Position numbers and translations under genes: made by a program. Below the pieces are notes generated by a model that saw nothing but the letters and a program-made list of their open reading frames with translations, was not told the DNA's origin and did not search any database. A stretch of 64,000 bases of DNA from assembly GCF_001577835.2 (NCBI RefSeq), contig NC_029516.1, positions 116,247,276 to 116,311,275 on the forward strand, in the 5' to 3' direction. The stretch's first letter is position 1, and every line of letters begins with the position of its first letter. The stretch comes from Coturnix japonica (taxonomy: Eukaryota > Chordata > Aves > Galliformes > Phasianidae). Below, piece after piece: positions 26,401 through 40,436 of the stretch.

Positions 26401-28022
26401 CACATACGGGTGCTGTGAGATAGCAGCCACAAAACTGGCAACAGATGTCTTGATGGATCAATGTCAGATGCCAGGAACTGGAGTACCTGTTGCTATTCAG
26501 TCCAAGCATTGTTTGCCTTCCAGGAGCAGTCACCAGGCTGCGGATTCATTAAAGTTTTGCACATATAGAGCAGGAAAGACAAATTATACAGCTGAACTCA
26601 TGCTTTCATGCACTCCACAGTGCTTCTGGTGAACCCTGATCCTCAGCTCTGGCTTTCTGTCATTCCTGATTTACAAGCTGTGCCTCCTGTCTATTCTCAG
26701 TGTAAGAAGCAAGAAATATCACTGGATGTGGTGGAACAGATATTGTTGGAGAGATCCTGGACCTAACCTACATTGCAATGCAGTGGCTAAAAAAAAAACA
26801 TGAAGAAATGCATCTCTTTTCAAGCAAAGACTTTTGCAGTATACTATTACTCTTGCTACTAAATTGGGCAGTACTCATTTCCTATGACAGAAATTTCTTT
26901 TGCTGAAAAAAATAATAAAAAAAAAAAGTCAGTTTGAAAGCACTGAAATGAGTCATTTTATCTTTTAGGGTTTTTCACCCTTTATTTTCTCTTGGGCAGA
27001 ATTGCATGAACCTTCAGCTTGGAGAATGAATAACAAGAAGTTGAAACGTTTTGACCCTGTGAAAGCCTTATGGTTGGACATGAAAGCAGTTCATATGGCC
27101 TCTCCCAAGACAAAGTCTTAGCCAGGTTCTGTCTCCTGTCATTCCATGCCATAATGTACCTAGTACATCTGGATCCTGAATCCTACTTTAGAAAGAATTG
27201 GTCAAGACTGTCCACTTATCTCCTGGAGAGGTAAAGTGAGTTTCTTCTTCCTGAAGAGCTCCATTTACAGTGGCACAATAGCAGTAAAATGGTGGCCAGT
27301 CACAGCTGAGATCTGGAGTTTGATTGGATGTATAAGGGCACCATAGCACAGCCAGCTCAATAGCATGAGCGAAAAAAAAGTCACTGGGAAGATGAGGGCT
27401 GAAATAATGTGTTCTGCCTTTCTCATTGCAGGTCATCATATCTAGATTATGAGCTCTAGAAGTGGGTGGGTGCTAGGGAGCGTGGAGACACGAGGATGGA
27501 GGAGATGCCTCCTTTCTCTTGACTGGGGTCACCTGCCACCCCTCCATCTCCTTGAAGAACCTCATAACAGAACACTTCATGCTATGGCAGTCTTGCCTAA
27601 CTAGTACAGAAGAAGTGTCCCAGTTCTGGCAGCTTGCCGGACCTCCTTAGTGGACAACTAAGAAGTAGAAGTTTACCAAAAACACTGTTCTCCTTCCTTT
27701 CCTTCCCCTCTGCTGTGATACAGAAAGGACATCGCAGATCCTCTTTCATCCTTTCTGTTCTGTTTGTTGTTCTCACACAGTTCTGGGACTTTTGTCAGCC
27801 TCGCTCATTCTTGCCACCTTCTGTCAGTTCTCCATCCCTCCCAGCTCCTTCTTTTTGTACGGACTTACCTTCCCACTGTCTCACTCCCAGTGCACAGGAG
27901 TTTTTCCTCCAAGTAGCTCATCCTCCACTGCCCTGTTCACACTCCCGTATTGCTGTGCTTACGCACCTGCCCCCACACAAGCACATCCCACCTGAACCCT
28001 CTCTTTGCCTCCTAATACATGC
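20436..28022. other. Unique noncoding DNA
   Basis: No repeat or gene recognised apart from short A-rich runs (for example 22139-22175). Frames up to about 130 codons (23093-23455 -, 24685-25068 -, 27634-28032 +) show no known domain and look like chance. Confidence 0.5.
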
Positions 28023-28023
28023 A

Positions 28024-29180
28024 GAATCATAGAATCATAAAATTCTAGAACTGTTTGAGTTGGAAGGGACCCTAAAAGGTCACCTGATCCAACTCCCTTG
28101 CAATGAATAGGGACATCCACAGCTAGATCAGGTTGCTCAGAGCCTTGTTCAGCCTGACCTCAAATGTCTTCAGGAATGGGCCATCCACAACCTCTCTGAA
28201 CAACCTGTTCCACTGACTCACCTTTACTGTAAAAAACTTCTTTCTTATATCCAGACTAAGTCTCCCCTTTTTCAATTTGGAACCATTTCCCCTTGTCCTG
28301 TCATAACAGACCCTGCCAAAGAGTCCGTCCCCTTCTTTCTCATAGCCCCCTTTAGATTACTGAAAGGCCACTCTCGGTTCTCCCTGGAGCCTTCTTTTCT
28401 CCAGGCTGAACAGCCCCTCATAAGGGACAGTTGCTATGCTGTGTAGGGATGGGATCAGGAAAGCCAAGGCACAAATGGAACTGGACCAGGTCCCCTCTGG
28501 ATGGCATCCTGTCCCTCAGGTGTGTTGACCACACCGTGCAGCTTGGAGTCATTTGCAAACTTGCTGAGGGTGCACTCAGTCCCACTAATAATGTCATTGC
28601 TGAAGACATTAAACAGCTTTTGTTCCACTACAGACCCTTTCTCCTTGTCCATTGTTATCCGATTACCTTGAGGAAAGGTATGCCCTCCTGCATTTTCCTT
28701 TTCTGGTTTATATACTTGTAGAAGCCCTTCTTGTTATTCTGTGCACCCTTTACCAAGTCCACTTTCAGGCGAGGAGCATCACCATACTCCTCTCAGGCTA
28801 CTTGTCCCTGTTTCCACTGCCTGTGCATTTTCTTCTTGTTCTCCAGTTTGACCAGCGGGTTGCATTGCAGCCATTCTGACCTCTTGCCTTCCTTTCCTGA
28901 CTTCCTACGCCTGCGAATGTAGAGCTCTTGTTCCCTAAGGAAAGTTCACTTAAACATCTTCCAGCTCTGTTCCCTCCCTTGTCCTTGGGGGCATTTTCTG
29001 AGGGGACTTTGTTGTCTAGCTCCCTGAACAGCTTGTAGCTATGGGAATCATCCCAGTAGGTTTTAGTGGTGGCAACTATGCCACAGATTTCTAAAGCTTC
29101 TGAAGGCTTCTAGGCCTTCAGGAAGAGTGCAGTGTCAGTTTGCCTTTCTCATATTTACTGATATCACAGCTAGCACTCTG
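28024..29180 (-). repeat. CR1 LINE copy, minus strand, internally rearranged
   Basis: The 3' UTR begins at 28024 ('atcatagaatcataaaattctag...gttggaagggaccc'), followed by RT C-terminal sequence to about 28430, an RT-core remnant (minus-strand 'TECTLSKFANDSKLHGVVNTPEG') and, from about 28680, the linker ('KGAQNNKKGFYKYINQKRK' on the minus strand). RT sequence between these parts is missing. A short block at about 28450-28492 is CR1 in the opposite orientation (see findings). Confidence 0.85.
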
Positions 29181-32100
29181 CTACATGTTCCAGTTGTCAG
29201 GTCTCCCTCTCTTCATGTTCACTGCCAGGCTCAGTCTATCAGGAGGATGCAAGATACCACACAACTGTTGCTCTGGGAATAAATAAACACTTTTAGCCTT
29301 AGTGCAGCTCCCCAAGATTTTTTTTTCCCCAATTTTTGTTTAAGATTTTGTTATGCCTTGAGTCTGGGCAGCCCTCAGTGCCTTGAGTAAATCAAATCTG
29401 CTTTCACCTCTGGGTACTAGATTCAGAGGCACATTCAGGTCACCATCCAGGCTCGTGTCAGTATATTTAGAAGCTTTCTAACATCGTTAATGATAATAAT
29501 AATCATTAACGGAGTAATCTTAAATATCTTCCAGGAACCTAAAAATTACACCCATGTCTCCCAGGAGAATATAGTCAAAGTGTAGATTCATACCAACAGT
29601 GAAAGGAACGCAAATATTCATAAACCGAGATGGCTCTAGGACAGACTTGCAAGATGAACTCTTGACCTTACTTAGCTCAGTAAGGTGACTATGGGCTTGC
29701 AGAGGGCTGCAAATTCACCCAAGGAAAACTGATCTATAAAAATCTACAGCATCACTCATAGTCATTTTGAAAGACGTGATCAATTTTCAGAGTAACCATT
29801 TCAGATCTACTAATTGCTTGCTCAGGAAATCTGAACATGGACAAATGGGTTCTCTCAAATAAATAGCCTATCTTGAAACAATAATAATAGCAATTATGGT
29901 AATAATAATAGTAACACTCATTATAACATATAATCCTATAGGACCACTGTATTTAATTTTCTTCTTTTTTTTTAACCAAAAGTATATGCTTTTTATGCTT
30001 TTTTTTTTTTTTTTGAAAGTACCTTTCAGCATTTATAGAGATTCCCCTCTATATATCAATCAATATCTATATAGATATTGTAAAAGCTGCAGTGAATAAG
30101 AGCTGTAAAATTTGGACTATTTTGCACCCTTAGGGATCAAGAAGTAGAAATGGAGCTCTACTGCTAACCCTCCATGTTTAAAATGAAAGAAGACTTTTTA
30201 AAAAATAACTGAGGAAACAAACCAGGTTTAATTAATTTTTAGGATGTCTGATTCAATATTTTTGCATACTTTGAGGTTATGAGACTGAAACTCCTTCCTG
30301 TTTACCAGCAGGCCCATGGTGAGAAGTGAGTCTGGCAGCTGACATGGACAAACAGTTAATTCAGTTTTTGTATGTGAAAGTGGAGGAGTCAAGGCAAGAT
30401 GAACTTGAGTCTGTTCTGCAACCATACTTAATATAAAAACCTCAGATGCTTCTGCATATGAAGCAATATAATAAATAGCCCTAGACTGAGGAATCACCTG
30501 CTTACAATTAAAACCATGACTATCCCATCATCTTTGGGGTAAAGTCTGGAAGAACTGATACTGAGGGCAGATCACACTCTTTGGTGCCTCATGGGAGCAT
30601 GCATCATGAGTTGTTACTACTGGAGATATTGCCTATATACAAGATGCTTCAGATGGCAAGCTCTGATGTAGATACCCAGAGTGTGAGTGCCCATGGCCTG
30701 GTCTGTGTTGTGTGTTACCATCCATACTGTTGGGAGTTTCTTCTTCCTTGGGCTGCAGCTTTCAGGTGAGTCGAATACATTTTAGGGTCCTGATTGCCAC
30801 CCAGACCTGCAAGCAGAGATCCCAAGTGCCACCTTGTCCTCAGCATGGGAGTGCCCTAGTAATGGTGAGTGTTCCTGGAGGGACTGGCCCTTTCTAGCTT
30901 CCAGGCCAACGGTTTTATGTAATGCTTACTCAGAAATGCCTTTCACCTGAACAGGTGCATCCAGCCAAGGAGCAGAAGGTTTTTATGTACAGAAGATCAA
31001 ACTTCTGGTGCTCCAGTATGACCAGCTTTCATCTGGAGACCCTGTGTGCGTAAAAGTATCTCAAACCATATATGCACCAAATTCATGTCCAGACTGCAAT
31101 GGGCAGCGCTCTCTAAATAACAGCATTTTCTGGTTTTTGTCTTTTGTTTTTTTGTCTCGCTCTGCTGGGTGGCACAGCACAAGTCATGCTGAGAGTATTG
31201 CTCTAAGCTTCTTCTAAAACAGAGAGTTCGCTGCTTAAACCATTACTTAGTCATTTCTACACCTCATCACATAAGCTGCACGCAACAGTAAAACGTACTT
31301 TGTTGTAGCTAAGCAGAAGATGCTGTAAATTCTCTCTTCCATGGAAGTGACCAGAGACATCTTCTCTAACCACCTGCATATTCTCAGTGTGACACAGAAA
31401 TCAGGTGTAGAGCATAGCATTAGTTATCAAATTGCATGGGAGGGTAGGTTGGATTTTTTTGCTTTACTTGAAAAAGTGAAGACAGTGAGGAAGGAGTTAA
31501 TCGTTACAAAATACGGAGGTCATTTCCTGAGCCCTGTGGTTGGATGAATGCAAACTTTCAACTATTTCTAATTCTTCTCTGACATTTAAGAGGCTTCCAA
31601 TGTGCACTGTACATCTCAGATCAGGTAAGGAATACAGGTTTTCATTTCTTGATCCTGTCTGTGTTTGTTTGTTTTTTCAGAATTGATTTTTAGTGAAGTT
31701 AAACTCAGCCAAGGCTGATTTTCGCACCCTCCTATTATTTACATCCAAAGGGAGAACAAAGTTCCTTGCATCTAAGAAGTGCATGTGTGTCTTTACCCCA
31801 GATGACTTTGAGCATTTGTAATAATGTAAATACTGTGTAGGTTAATATGAGAGCAACAACAGTGAAGAAATTAGGCTGCTATTTGTCAGAAGTCAGAATG
31901 ATTACAGCGAATACTGCAGTAAAATAGAAAGAAGACTCTTACTGCCAGTTTTCAGGAGTTCTTTCTGCAAATGTGACCAAAATAAGGGGTTATCAGGTGT
32001 ATAGTTTGCTTTAGTACAGAAGACAGTAAAAATCTTAATGTTTCTTCGATGCTTTTTTAAAAGGAGGAAGAGTGAGCTGCTACATGCTGTTAGAAAAAAA

Positions 32101-34265
32101 CAAAGATCAGTTTGGACTAGTTTGATTTGTACAACTTTATCTGATAACTAGCTACTGCAGAATCACATATTACAGTCATCCCGAGACTGTTCCTGAGGTT
32201 TGCAACAACTGAACACACACACAGAAGTGACAGTGGAAGGATATCATAAGAAGATGTAGCTTTATCAGAGTCTTCTGATGCACAAAAACTGTGCTCAGAC
32301 AGAGTGGCACCAGAAGGAAGTCTGGTAACAGAGTGCACTCTTGCATACTGCATTTGTTGTCTCTTAATAGATGGGAAGAGATTATTTGTGTGAAGGTGTT
32401 TGGCTTTTTTTAAATAGTTTGGACACAAACATTAAATAGCCCATGTAAGGCAATTATTGTAAATGAGTGCTGTCAGTGGGTCACTGCAGAAGGTGACATG
32501 CTGAGAGGATCAGAGTTAAGTAATACACTGGAGATTCGGTTCTTTGGCATTTACTTTTTTAAAACAATTCTTTTTGCTTGTAATCAGTTTTAATGCTCGG
32601 ACATCAGCTCCTTGACTGTACTCAGTGTCTGGTATAAGCAGTTTTTGGACTTAATGCATAATGGCTGGGAGAATCCAACCACTATAGCTTCTGAAAGTAT
32701 TTGTTTGCTTGAGAAACATAAGTTCCATCAAATTTTGGACTTTGTTCCTAAATCATCAGCACCCTTCAACCTCTGTAATGAAATTTACCATTAACATATT
32801 CTGTGAAACATTTTGTCGCTGAACTTGATTGAACCCAACCCCAGGTGACACCCAGATTTGTGTCCTGGTTTTCCCAGCACATACGATCCAATCAGGAATC
32901 CCAGCTCTTCCACTGCAAACAGCTGTAGGTTATTTTTGACACTGATAGGAGGATGTCATCATGCTGCTAGGGAAGAGGCTACAGCATGGGGAGAAGCATT
33001 TTCATCAGCTTAGTTGTATCTGAGTATCACTGCTAAGCAGTTTGAGGTTCCTTACAGTTGTGCACGACCTTAGCTGGTAAATACTTGTAATCTGTGATCT
33101 ATACTGAAACAGATCACTACCAATACTGCACACTGCTAGATGAAAGCTGCCTAAGGTATGCCTACCACATTTCACAGTTACCGTGTAGGCACAGCTTGAA
33201 TGTAAATACACAGCAGCTTTGTGGGAGGATAACAAACTGAACACAGGAGTTGCCTGTCACCAGACAGCAGCTCACCTGCTGCTTCTGCCTCCAGAGTTTA
33301 GCATCTCTTCAGGTACATTTACTAAAAATGTTTGATTCCCCTTTTGCACTGTGGGTTTGAGTTCCACTCTGATGCATCTGCCTGCGTAGATAATTTTGCT
33401 CTCACTAATGGCTGTGTAAGCGCAGAAAATAGGGGGATGGCTTAGTTGTTTTTAAACGTTTGCTCTCAGCATTCTCTCTGAGCTTCAGCATCTTTTGCAA
33501 GGGAATGGAATGTACTCCTCAGCTGTCTATCAGAAGCAGGCATACATTGCATGTAGTGCCACAACAGGATGGAAGATAAACAGCATAAGTTTACCTATGT
33601 ATGGTAAATGTGGTCAGCTTCATTATCTGCAGGCTTCTCATTGGGTGACTGGAGGAGAGAAACCGAGCATGCCACAACCTAGCCTCAAGAGGTTACTGTG
33701 TGGTGGACTTTCTGTCCTGCTTGAAAGTGAAGAGAGACCAGGATCATTTCTCAAGGTGTTTAAGTGATGCAGTGGTATTTTGCACATCATCTGTAGCTTT
33801 ACAATTCCGCTTCATATTTACATAGTTTTCACATTAAAACTGGCTTTAAAGAAGTTTAAGGTGCTTTACTATTGAAAACTAACATTTGCAAAGCCTCCAA
33901 ATGGAAAACCAGCGTTTCTGATATCAGACTCATTTTCTGACACTATTTCTACTTTTTCAGAGTACTTAATAATCCTCAAAATTGATCATTTCTCTGGAAA
34001 AATAAAAATATTTTATATAAATAGGACACTTTGATTTGTACCTCAAAAATTTCCAGATAAAATTAGTTCATTTTATAAGCAAATACTGTTGGGAATATGC
34101 TTTGGGCTCATTTTCTCTTACAGACAGATCTTTATATTATGATTGAAATTGGAAAGAAAAGTTGGTGTTCTGCTTGGGATTACTATTTACATACAAAAAA
34201 CCTGAGAGGGACTTTTAAATGAACCATTGGGGTCACGATTGTTAGATAAATTTAGAACAAGTAGT
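29181..34265. other. Unique noncoding DNA
   Basis: AT-rich, without gene or repeat calls apart from a 27-bp perfect inverted repeat at 29485-29511 and T-rich runs near 29970-30014. The part just right of 29180 may hold further decayed CR1 that I could not confirm. Confidence 0.45.
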
Positions 34266-34400
34266 CATAGAACCATAGAATTATAGCATCATAGAATGGC
34301 TTGGGTTGGAAGGGACCTCGAGGATCATGAAGCTCCAGCCCCCCTGCTGCAGGCAGGGCCACCAACCTCCACATTTAATACTAGACCAGGCTGCCCAGGG
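34266..34400 (-). repeat. CR1 LINE 3'-end fragment
   Basis: 'atcatagaatggcttgggttggaagggacctcgagg' followed by the 'cccccctgctgcaggcagggccacc' and 'agaccaggctgcccaggg' blocks. 5'-truncated after about 135 bp. Confidence 0.9.
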
Positions 34401-37400
34401 TAGTATAATCCATTTTTTGGTCTACTTTTAGTTGCTAATCATTGAGAAATATCTTAACATCGTGGAATTTGGTAATGTCAATTTGATCTGGTCGCTCTTC
34501 ATACATTTTTCATAAGAGGCTTTCAAGTTCTGACTGAAATTTTCCATTGCTATTCTTATTTCTCAGTGTTGCACTAGAATATACGTACGTTGAGTGTCTA
34601 ACTAAGGCCAAGAACACAGTGAGTGAGAGAGAGAGCTTGTATATGCTTCATGTAGTAGCTCATACTAGCTACGAATACTAGCCATCACTGAGAACATAAA
34701 GGAGAGATTTTCTCAGAATGAGACTGATTAGGAACCAAGAGTTCTCCAGGCCGGTGCAAACATCTCTAAGCTTTTTTTCATAAGGAATGGTATGTTTCTG
34801 TCATATTTTTATACCACTGCATGAAAAATTCATGCTCAACAGGTAGTGAATTGAAGTAATTTTACCATCAGATCCTTGATCTTGTAGTTCCTTGTTAGGT
34901 CTTGAAATAACAAGAGATGGTATGCACCAATACGGTCATGATGAAGCAGCTAGGTGCATTTGATTCACACCACACCTCACTCAATAGTAAAAGAAAACAT
35001 GATGTTACCAGAAAGTGTCTGCCCTTTTATCTTCCCTTCTTCAGACATGCATATTGTGTATCTTTATCAATCAAGCACTTGTACCTAGATAGCTAATGAA
35101 TTGTGTTTTACGGGAGATAGCGCCATTACTGCATGCCACTAATTGGCATCTTTAAACATTTTAGTAGCAGTTGATTTTTAATATGTTTTCCTTTGGTCCT
35201 TTCTACAGCTCTTACTCAGAGAGGAAATCTGATCTACGATAGCACGGAAACATCAGCAGTGACCATGGCAAGGGAAATTCCTTAGGGAGCTGCCTGTAAG
35301 TCTGATCAACACTTAAGATGAAACGTGTTGCATATTCTTTGACAGGATGTTACATGCAGAGTTTAGCTATATAAGGCAATTTCTGAGGCAATAAGGGAAT
35401 ATTCAGGAACACAACTTTCTGCTGTGAACAGGTGAGTAAGCACAAAGAAAGGAATTACCTTGTAAAGTTTGTTTTGCTGTTGATTTTTTTCACAGTATGT
35501 TCTCAAAGATATGACTAGTTGCTGAGATTCTCTAAGCTGTGCACAAATGAAATCCTGTTATTCCAGAATCTTGGGTACATGAAGAGGTCCCCATTTCTGT
35601 GCTACAGTGATTCAGCAGCTGAAGGTTGGGAAAAAAGGAGCCTTTTGTGCTTTTATTACTTCTCCTTGTGACTGTTGGCTGTGTGGAGAGCAAAGGGAAG
35701 TATTGGAGCAAGAGGTAGGATAGATCGTGGCAAACAGGAATGGAAATGCTGAGGGAAAGGCAAAAAAATACGGGAGGAATTGAGGGAGATGATGACGGAT
35801 ATGTCAGGACAGCAGCTAATGGGGAGAAGGAAATACTCACTTTGGGTTACATGTTACATGCAAGTAGGCTGTAGAGGACAGTAAGATATGATCCTCTCAT
35901 ATATATTCTGGAGGGGGAAAAGAAAAGAAATGAAATAAAATAAAATAAATAACGAAATATCCATGCCTCAGAAATCTAAATCTCCAAGGCAAAGCAGGTT
36001 TGCCCGCACCCTCTAGTGGTCTAGACAGAAATGACATTTTCACTCGACATCTTCGGTAATTAATAGTACCATTTGCTGGAACCAGGAAAATTTTGTTCCT
36101 CAGCCAGTCTGACACAGCTGTAACAACTGTTCCCAGCCTCTGAAACAGGATGGCTGCATCTAAAATCCTTTTTTTTTGGTATGATTTTTTGTCTATGATA
36201 ACTCCTGAAGTTGAGAGAGTGATGGCTCAGCCCTGTAAGCAGTTTGTAACCACACAAGGAAGTGAATTTCATGGCCTGAGCCCAAGTTTTGACAGTTTAA
36301 TTTACTAACATTGACTTAGATTCAGTGTAGTAACAACTTCTTTGTGTATACAGAAGATGGTACAGCCCTCAATCATGTAAGTATAGATAGAACAGAACAC
36401 TTCATCACACAAGAAAAATTAATCAGTCACTTATTTAGAGGGAAACTACAGCATGTAAAAGCCCTTATGTGCTTGCTGCTGAAGAACACGTGCTCACAGG
36501 AGGTAGGACTGCAGGAAAAAATGGGAGTAACCTTGTGATTTTGATGCTTGAGTGATGTCCTGGGAAATCAGATTCTGCCACTGATTCTGCTTGAAATTCT
36601 TGGGTGATGCTGAGAGTAAAAGGATGCGTAAAAATACCTGAAATTAAGCTGAGATGGAACTTTATTCCTTTAGCCCAAGTGGAGACAGTTCTGACACAGT
36701 CACTAACTACAGTCCCTTACAGTCCCTAGTAGTCACTTCTCATAAAATAGCAGTACTTGGGATACTTAAGGGCAAGTACAGAGCAGATATCCATTTGCAG
36801 TTATAGGACAATTGGGTTTTGACAGGACCAAGAGCTGGTCTACTGCCAGGAAGGAGCATGCTTCAAGTATATAATGAAGATTGTGTTTTCTTACAAATAT
36901 AAGTGCTTTCTTTTCAAGTACATGTAATTCCTCTTCTAGAGCACTTTTCTAGGATAAAGACTGTACACAGTCAGAGCTCTCTTTGTAAAGTATTGAAAAC
37001 CTTGACCGTTTCCTTCCTTGAAAGTATACTAACTGCCACACTTAGGGATGATTTGCACTTGACCAGTCAAAATTGCAACCTTGATGAAAGAGGAAGCAGT
37101 AGTTGTTGGTTAAAAGAGGAGCAGATATCTGAAATATAGTTCAGGTAGAAAACAAAATAGCTGATCTCTAATTTTGTTTTCAAAGATACTATTTCACATT
37201 CAGAGGTCATTGGATAATCCCAGTCTAAAGAGTAGAGATCAGACTATAGCCAGTCCCTTATGGATAACTTACCCTGTGTTTAGACTAGAGAATCCTGTAC
37301 TCTTCTTCATGGTGCTTTCATCTTTCCCTATGCAGTCATGTCAATATATTTTTCTTTGACATGAAATACAGGCAGTATGCAGCCATTTTATGGTTAAAGC

Positions 37401-37787
37401 AATCTCTTGCTCAGATAACAATTTCCATGGTGAAACGTGGTAGGCAACCTGGGGCTCTATTTCCTGACCATAACCGCTAGTGTGTCATTTAGAAAGTGAA
37501 GGAAGTGTTTCTTTTCTGTCAGTCATCTTAAAAGACCATAACAAATAATATTAATTTCCCAGAAATAAAAGGAAACAGATAATCCTTTTTAAAAAGTATT
37601 CAGCACCAGGTTGAAGGCTTAGGTGTTCAAGTAACTTTCCTAAGGAAGAGAGTATTCTGGGAAACTCACTAAGATATTTTTTTTCCAAGTTTTCATGTAT
37701 GTTCTATGTGAACTACATCAGTCTGAGTGCTGAGTTCATACTGTTCTTTATCATCTTACTCTTCCAGATCCCATTCTGAGACAAGTC
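34401..37787. other. Unique noncoding DNA
   Basis: Nothing recognised apart from a small (aaaat)n run near 35925-35950. Confidence 0.5.
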
Positions 37788-38060
37788 ACAGAATCAAAGA
37801 ATCACATAATGTCAGGGATTAGAAGGGATCTCGAAAGATCATCTAGTCCAATCCCCCTGCCTTTGCAGGAACGCCTAGATAAGGTCACACAGGAATGTGT
37901 GTAGGTGGGTCTTGAATGTCTCTAGAGAAGAAGACCCCACAACTTCTCTGGGCAGCCTGTTCCAGTGTTCTGTTACTCTTACTACAAAGATGTTTTTTCT
38001 CATGCCAAATTTTCATTGGTACCTTAATCTTTGTGATTCTCATCTCATAGAGCATGAAAT
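37788..38060 (-). repeat. Older CR1-family LINE 3' fragment
   Basis: 'cacagaatcaaagaatcacataatgtcagggattagaagggatctcgaaagatcatctagtccaatcccc' begins a minus-strand CR1 relative, followed by 'ggcagcctgttccagtgttctgttactctta'. The wording differs from the main CR1 copies here, so a different, older subfamily. Confidence 0.75.
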
Positions 38061-39044
38061 CTTTCTTTTTATATCTGCCTTCAAGGAGTTAAGCTTTCAG
38101 AAGAAGCCACCAATTCAGAGTTCCTCATTTTCTAATGTGTATTCAAAGACACCTGGGTCTGACTTGAAGAAGTACTGAACACTCACAGATCCATATATAG
38201 TCTACAGAAACGTCAGTTGCTCAGAGAATCGAGGACTTAGGCAACTCGTGTTCTCAATTGCTTACTTTTCTGTTTGCAATACAGGGTCAAATCATATTTG
38301 TGATAGAGAAAGGCTAAAGCACTTTGCATCAACATTGCAGTCTATGGAAATACCCACAAATTATTTACTTGGCATTCAGAACAAGAGGTTGAACTTATCA
38401 TGGGACCTGGTTGTCAATCACTGAATAGGGAGAACAGACTGAAGCTTTCTGGTAGTTTACTTTGCTTTTGGAATATTGCTGGGTGGGTACTCATTCCAAT
38501 ACAAATCTAGTAGAAACAGGCAGGCTTAAACTTGTCCATTTTGCAGCCATCTGAATTGTTAAGTTTCTTGGCACCTGAGCTGATTGCCTCTTTTTTCAGC
38601 CTGTTGTTTTCCAGCTTGTCCCTACTTGGATCATTATACTTCAAAGCAAATAGGGGACCGTGCTGACAAGATTCAGGCTCCCAGATTCTTCAGTAGTTTA
38701 TCCATCCATCTGTAGTAACCTGCCTGAGCTATATGAGCATTTCTTGACAACAAAGGAAAAGACATGTTCATAATAGATAATTTCCCCTCCCCTCAATTTC
38801 AGGTCTCTGCAGAGCTGGTGATTTCAATTATTCAGTATTTAAATAATCAGTGCAGTGATCAGTGCTGTTGTGGTCATTTGAAATACATCGTCAGTAAAAA
38901 AGTTTGCAGGCTTTTCACAACTGCAGCTAAGTTGGCTGTTAATATAAGAGTATGACATTGTATTAAACTGGACCAAGATTAAGCCCTTCAATTAAGCTAA
39001 GCTCTTCTTTATACCTGCATGCAATGTGTCTTTACGAGTCTAAA

Positions 39045-39200
39045 TTGTAGATGACATCAGTTGCCTTTTCTTGGTCCACTGATGGCATCACTGAAGGCCA
39101 CCTAGTTGGTCAGGCACAATCTGCCCTTGGTAAAACATGCTGGCTGTCTCAGATCACCTTCTTGGCTCAGATTTGCCTTATAATAGCTTCCAGATGAATT
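39045..39200 (-). repeat. CR1 LINE internal RT fragment
   Basis: Minus-strand CR1 reverse-transcriptase sequence: 'gtagatgacatcagttgcc', 'ggccacctagttggtcaggcaca', 'aaaacatgctggctgtctcagatcacc'. The same blocks occur in the long copy near 8350. Neither element end is present. Confidence 0.75.
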
Positions 39201-39904
39201 ACCAAAATGTAGTCTTAATATTAACACTGAAAAAGAAAGGCTGTAGAAACCTAAATCCTCTGTTATTTTCATTTCAAGTGCTAAAACTCAAGACTGAGAT
39301 CTTGCTTAGCTTAGAAGGAAGGTCTGAAGTTATCCACAGTTGTGGAGGGGGAAGATTACTTCTCAAGCTGTATCATTCTGAGAACCCAATATGCTATAAA
39401 TAGTCAAAGCACTTGCTGAGGACTTACCAGAGTAAATCCTAGTGAATCCTACAGCTAGAAGAAAGTACCTTCTAATGTACCTTTTAATCCTGTTTATGCT
39501 GAGAGCACTCTCTACAAACTAAAGATGTTTACCTAATCTAATTGGAACCAAACATTTTTGCAAAGATTAGCCACCATGCTATAGTTATTTTTCTACAACG
39601 TGTCTTTACTCCTGAAGCTGAATTTGTTCCAGTTTGCATGGTGCAACTGAGTTATAGTGTAAATAGTTAAGAATGAAAAAGTGTAGTATTTTACTTAGTG
39701 CTTAAATAGATATGTTCCAATTTTTATATGAAGTGACGAAGAAAATCTTACTGTTTCAGGGGTGATATAGATCCAAATTTTAATTTTCTGAAGATGAAAA
39801 TATATTCATATTTCACACATCCCAATTGAGAGAGTATGAGGAATTCCCTGTTTGTGGGCAGTACTCTATTTTCTGTTTTTGATGGGATGAAAGTACAGCA
39901 TAGG

Positions 39905-40138
39905 AAGTTCTGCATGAATGTGCGGAAGAACTTCTTTACATGAGGGTGACGGAGCACTGGAACAGGCTGCCCAGGGAGGTGGTGGAGTCTCCTTCTCTGG
40001 AGATATTCAAGACCCGCCTGGACGCCTACCTGTGTGACGTGGTGTAGGGAGCCTGCTTTGGCAGGGGGGTTGGACTCGATGATCTCTAGAGGTCCCTTCC
40101 AACCCCTACAGTTCTGTGATTCTGTGATTCTGTGATCT
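39905..40138 (+). repeat. CR1 LINE 3'-end fragment, distinct subfamily
   Basis: Starts within the ORF2 tail ('gtgacggagcactggaacaggctgcccagggaggtggtggagtctcc') and ends 'ggactcgatgatctctagaggtcccttccaacccctacagttctgtgattctgtgattctgtgat'-type sequence. The terminal 8-bp unit attctgtg is repeated. Well preserved, and a different tail subfamily from the 'ttttccaacctt' copies. Confidence 0.92.
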
Positions 40139-40436
40139 TTAAAAGATTTTTTTTCTGAAATAAGACTTGCAAATATCTTGCTCCAGGGGAAAGTTTGATT
40201 GCAATATGTTGTTGTGGCTGGATCTGCTTGAAATCTCCAGCAAAGGGTTGAAAGTTGAAGCTTTCTCAAGGACCGAGATGTTTCCTCTCATCTAACTTGC
40301 TTGCCGTTTGGAGTCTCATTTTAAAGTGCTTGATTGTGAGCAAGACGTCCCAAGGTATGGGACGTCTCAGCTGGGGCCATGTAGATTTGAATACGTAATA
40401 TGATAGAGCAGAGTGAAAAACAACTCTTTTAATTTA

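Noticed and set aside
27634-28032. 132-codon plus-strand frame rich in Ser, Pro and Leu
   Set aside because: Pyrimidine-rich DNA that avoids stop codons; no family match, and it runs into the CR1 at 28024.
39748-40269. 173-codon open frame on the minus strand
   Set aside because: Its middle is the antisense of the CR1 tail at 39905-40138; flanks have no family resemblance.
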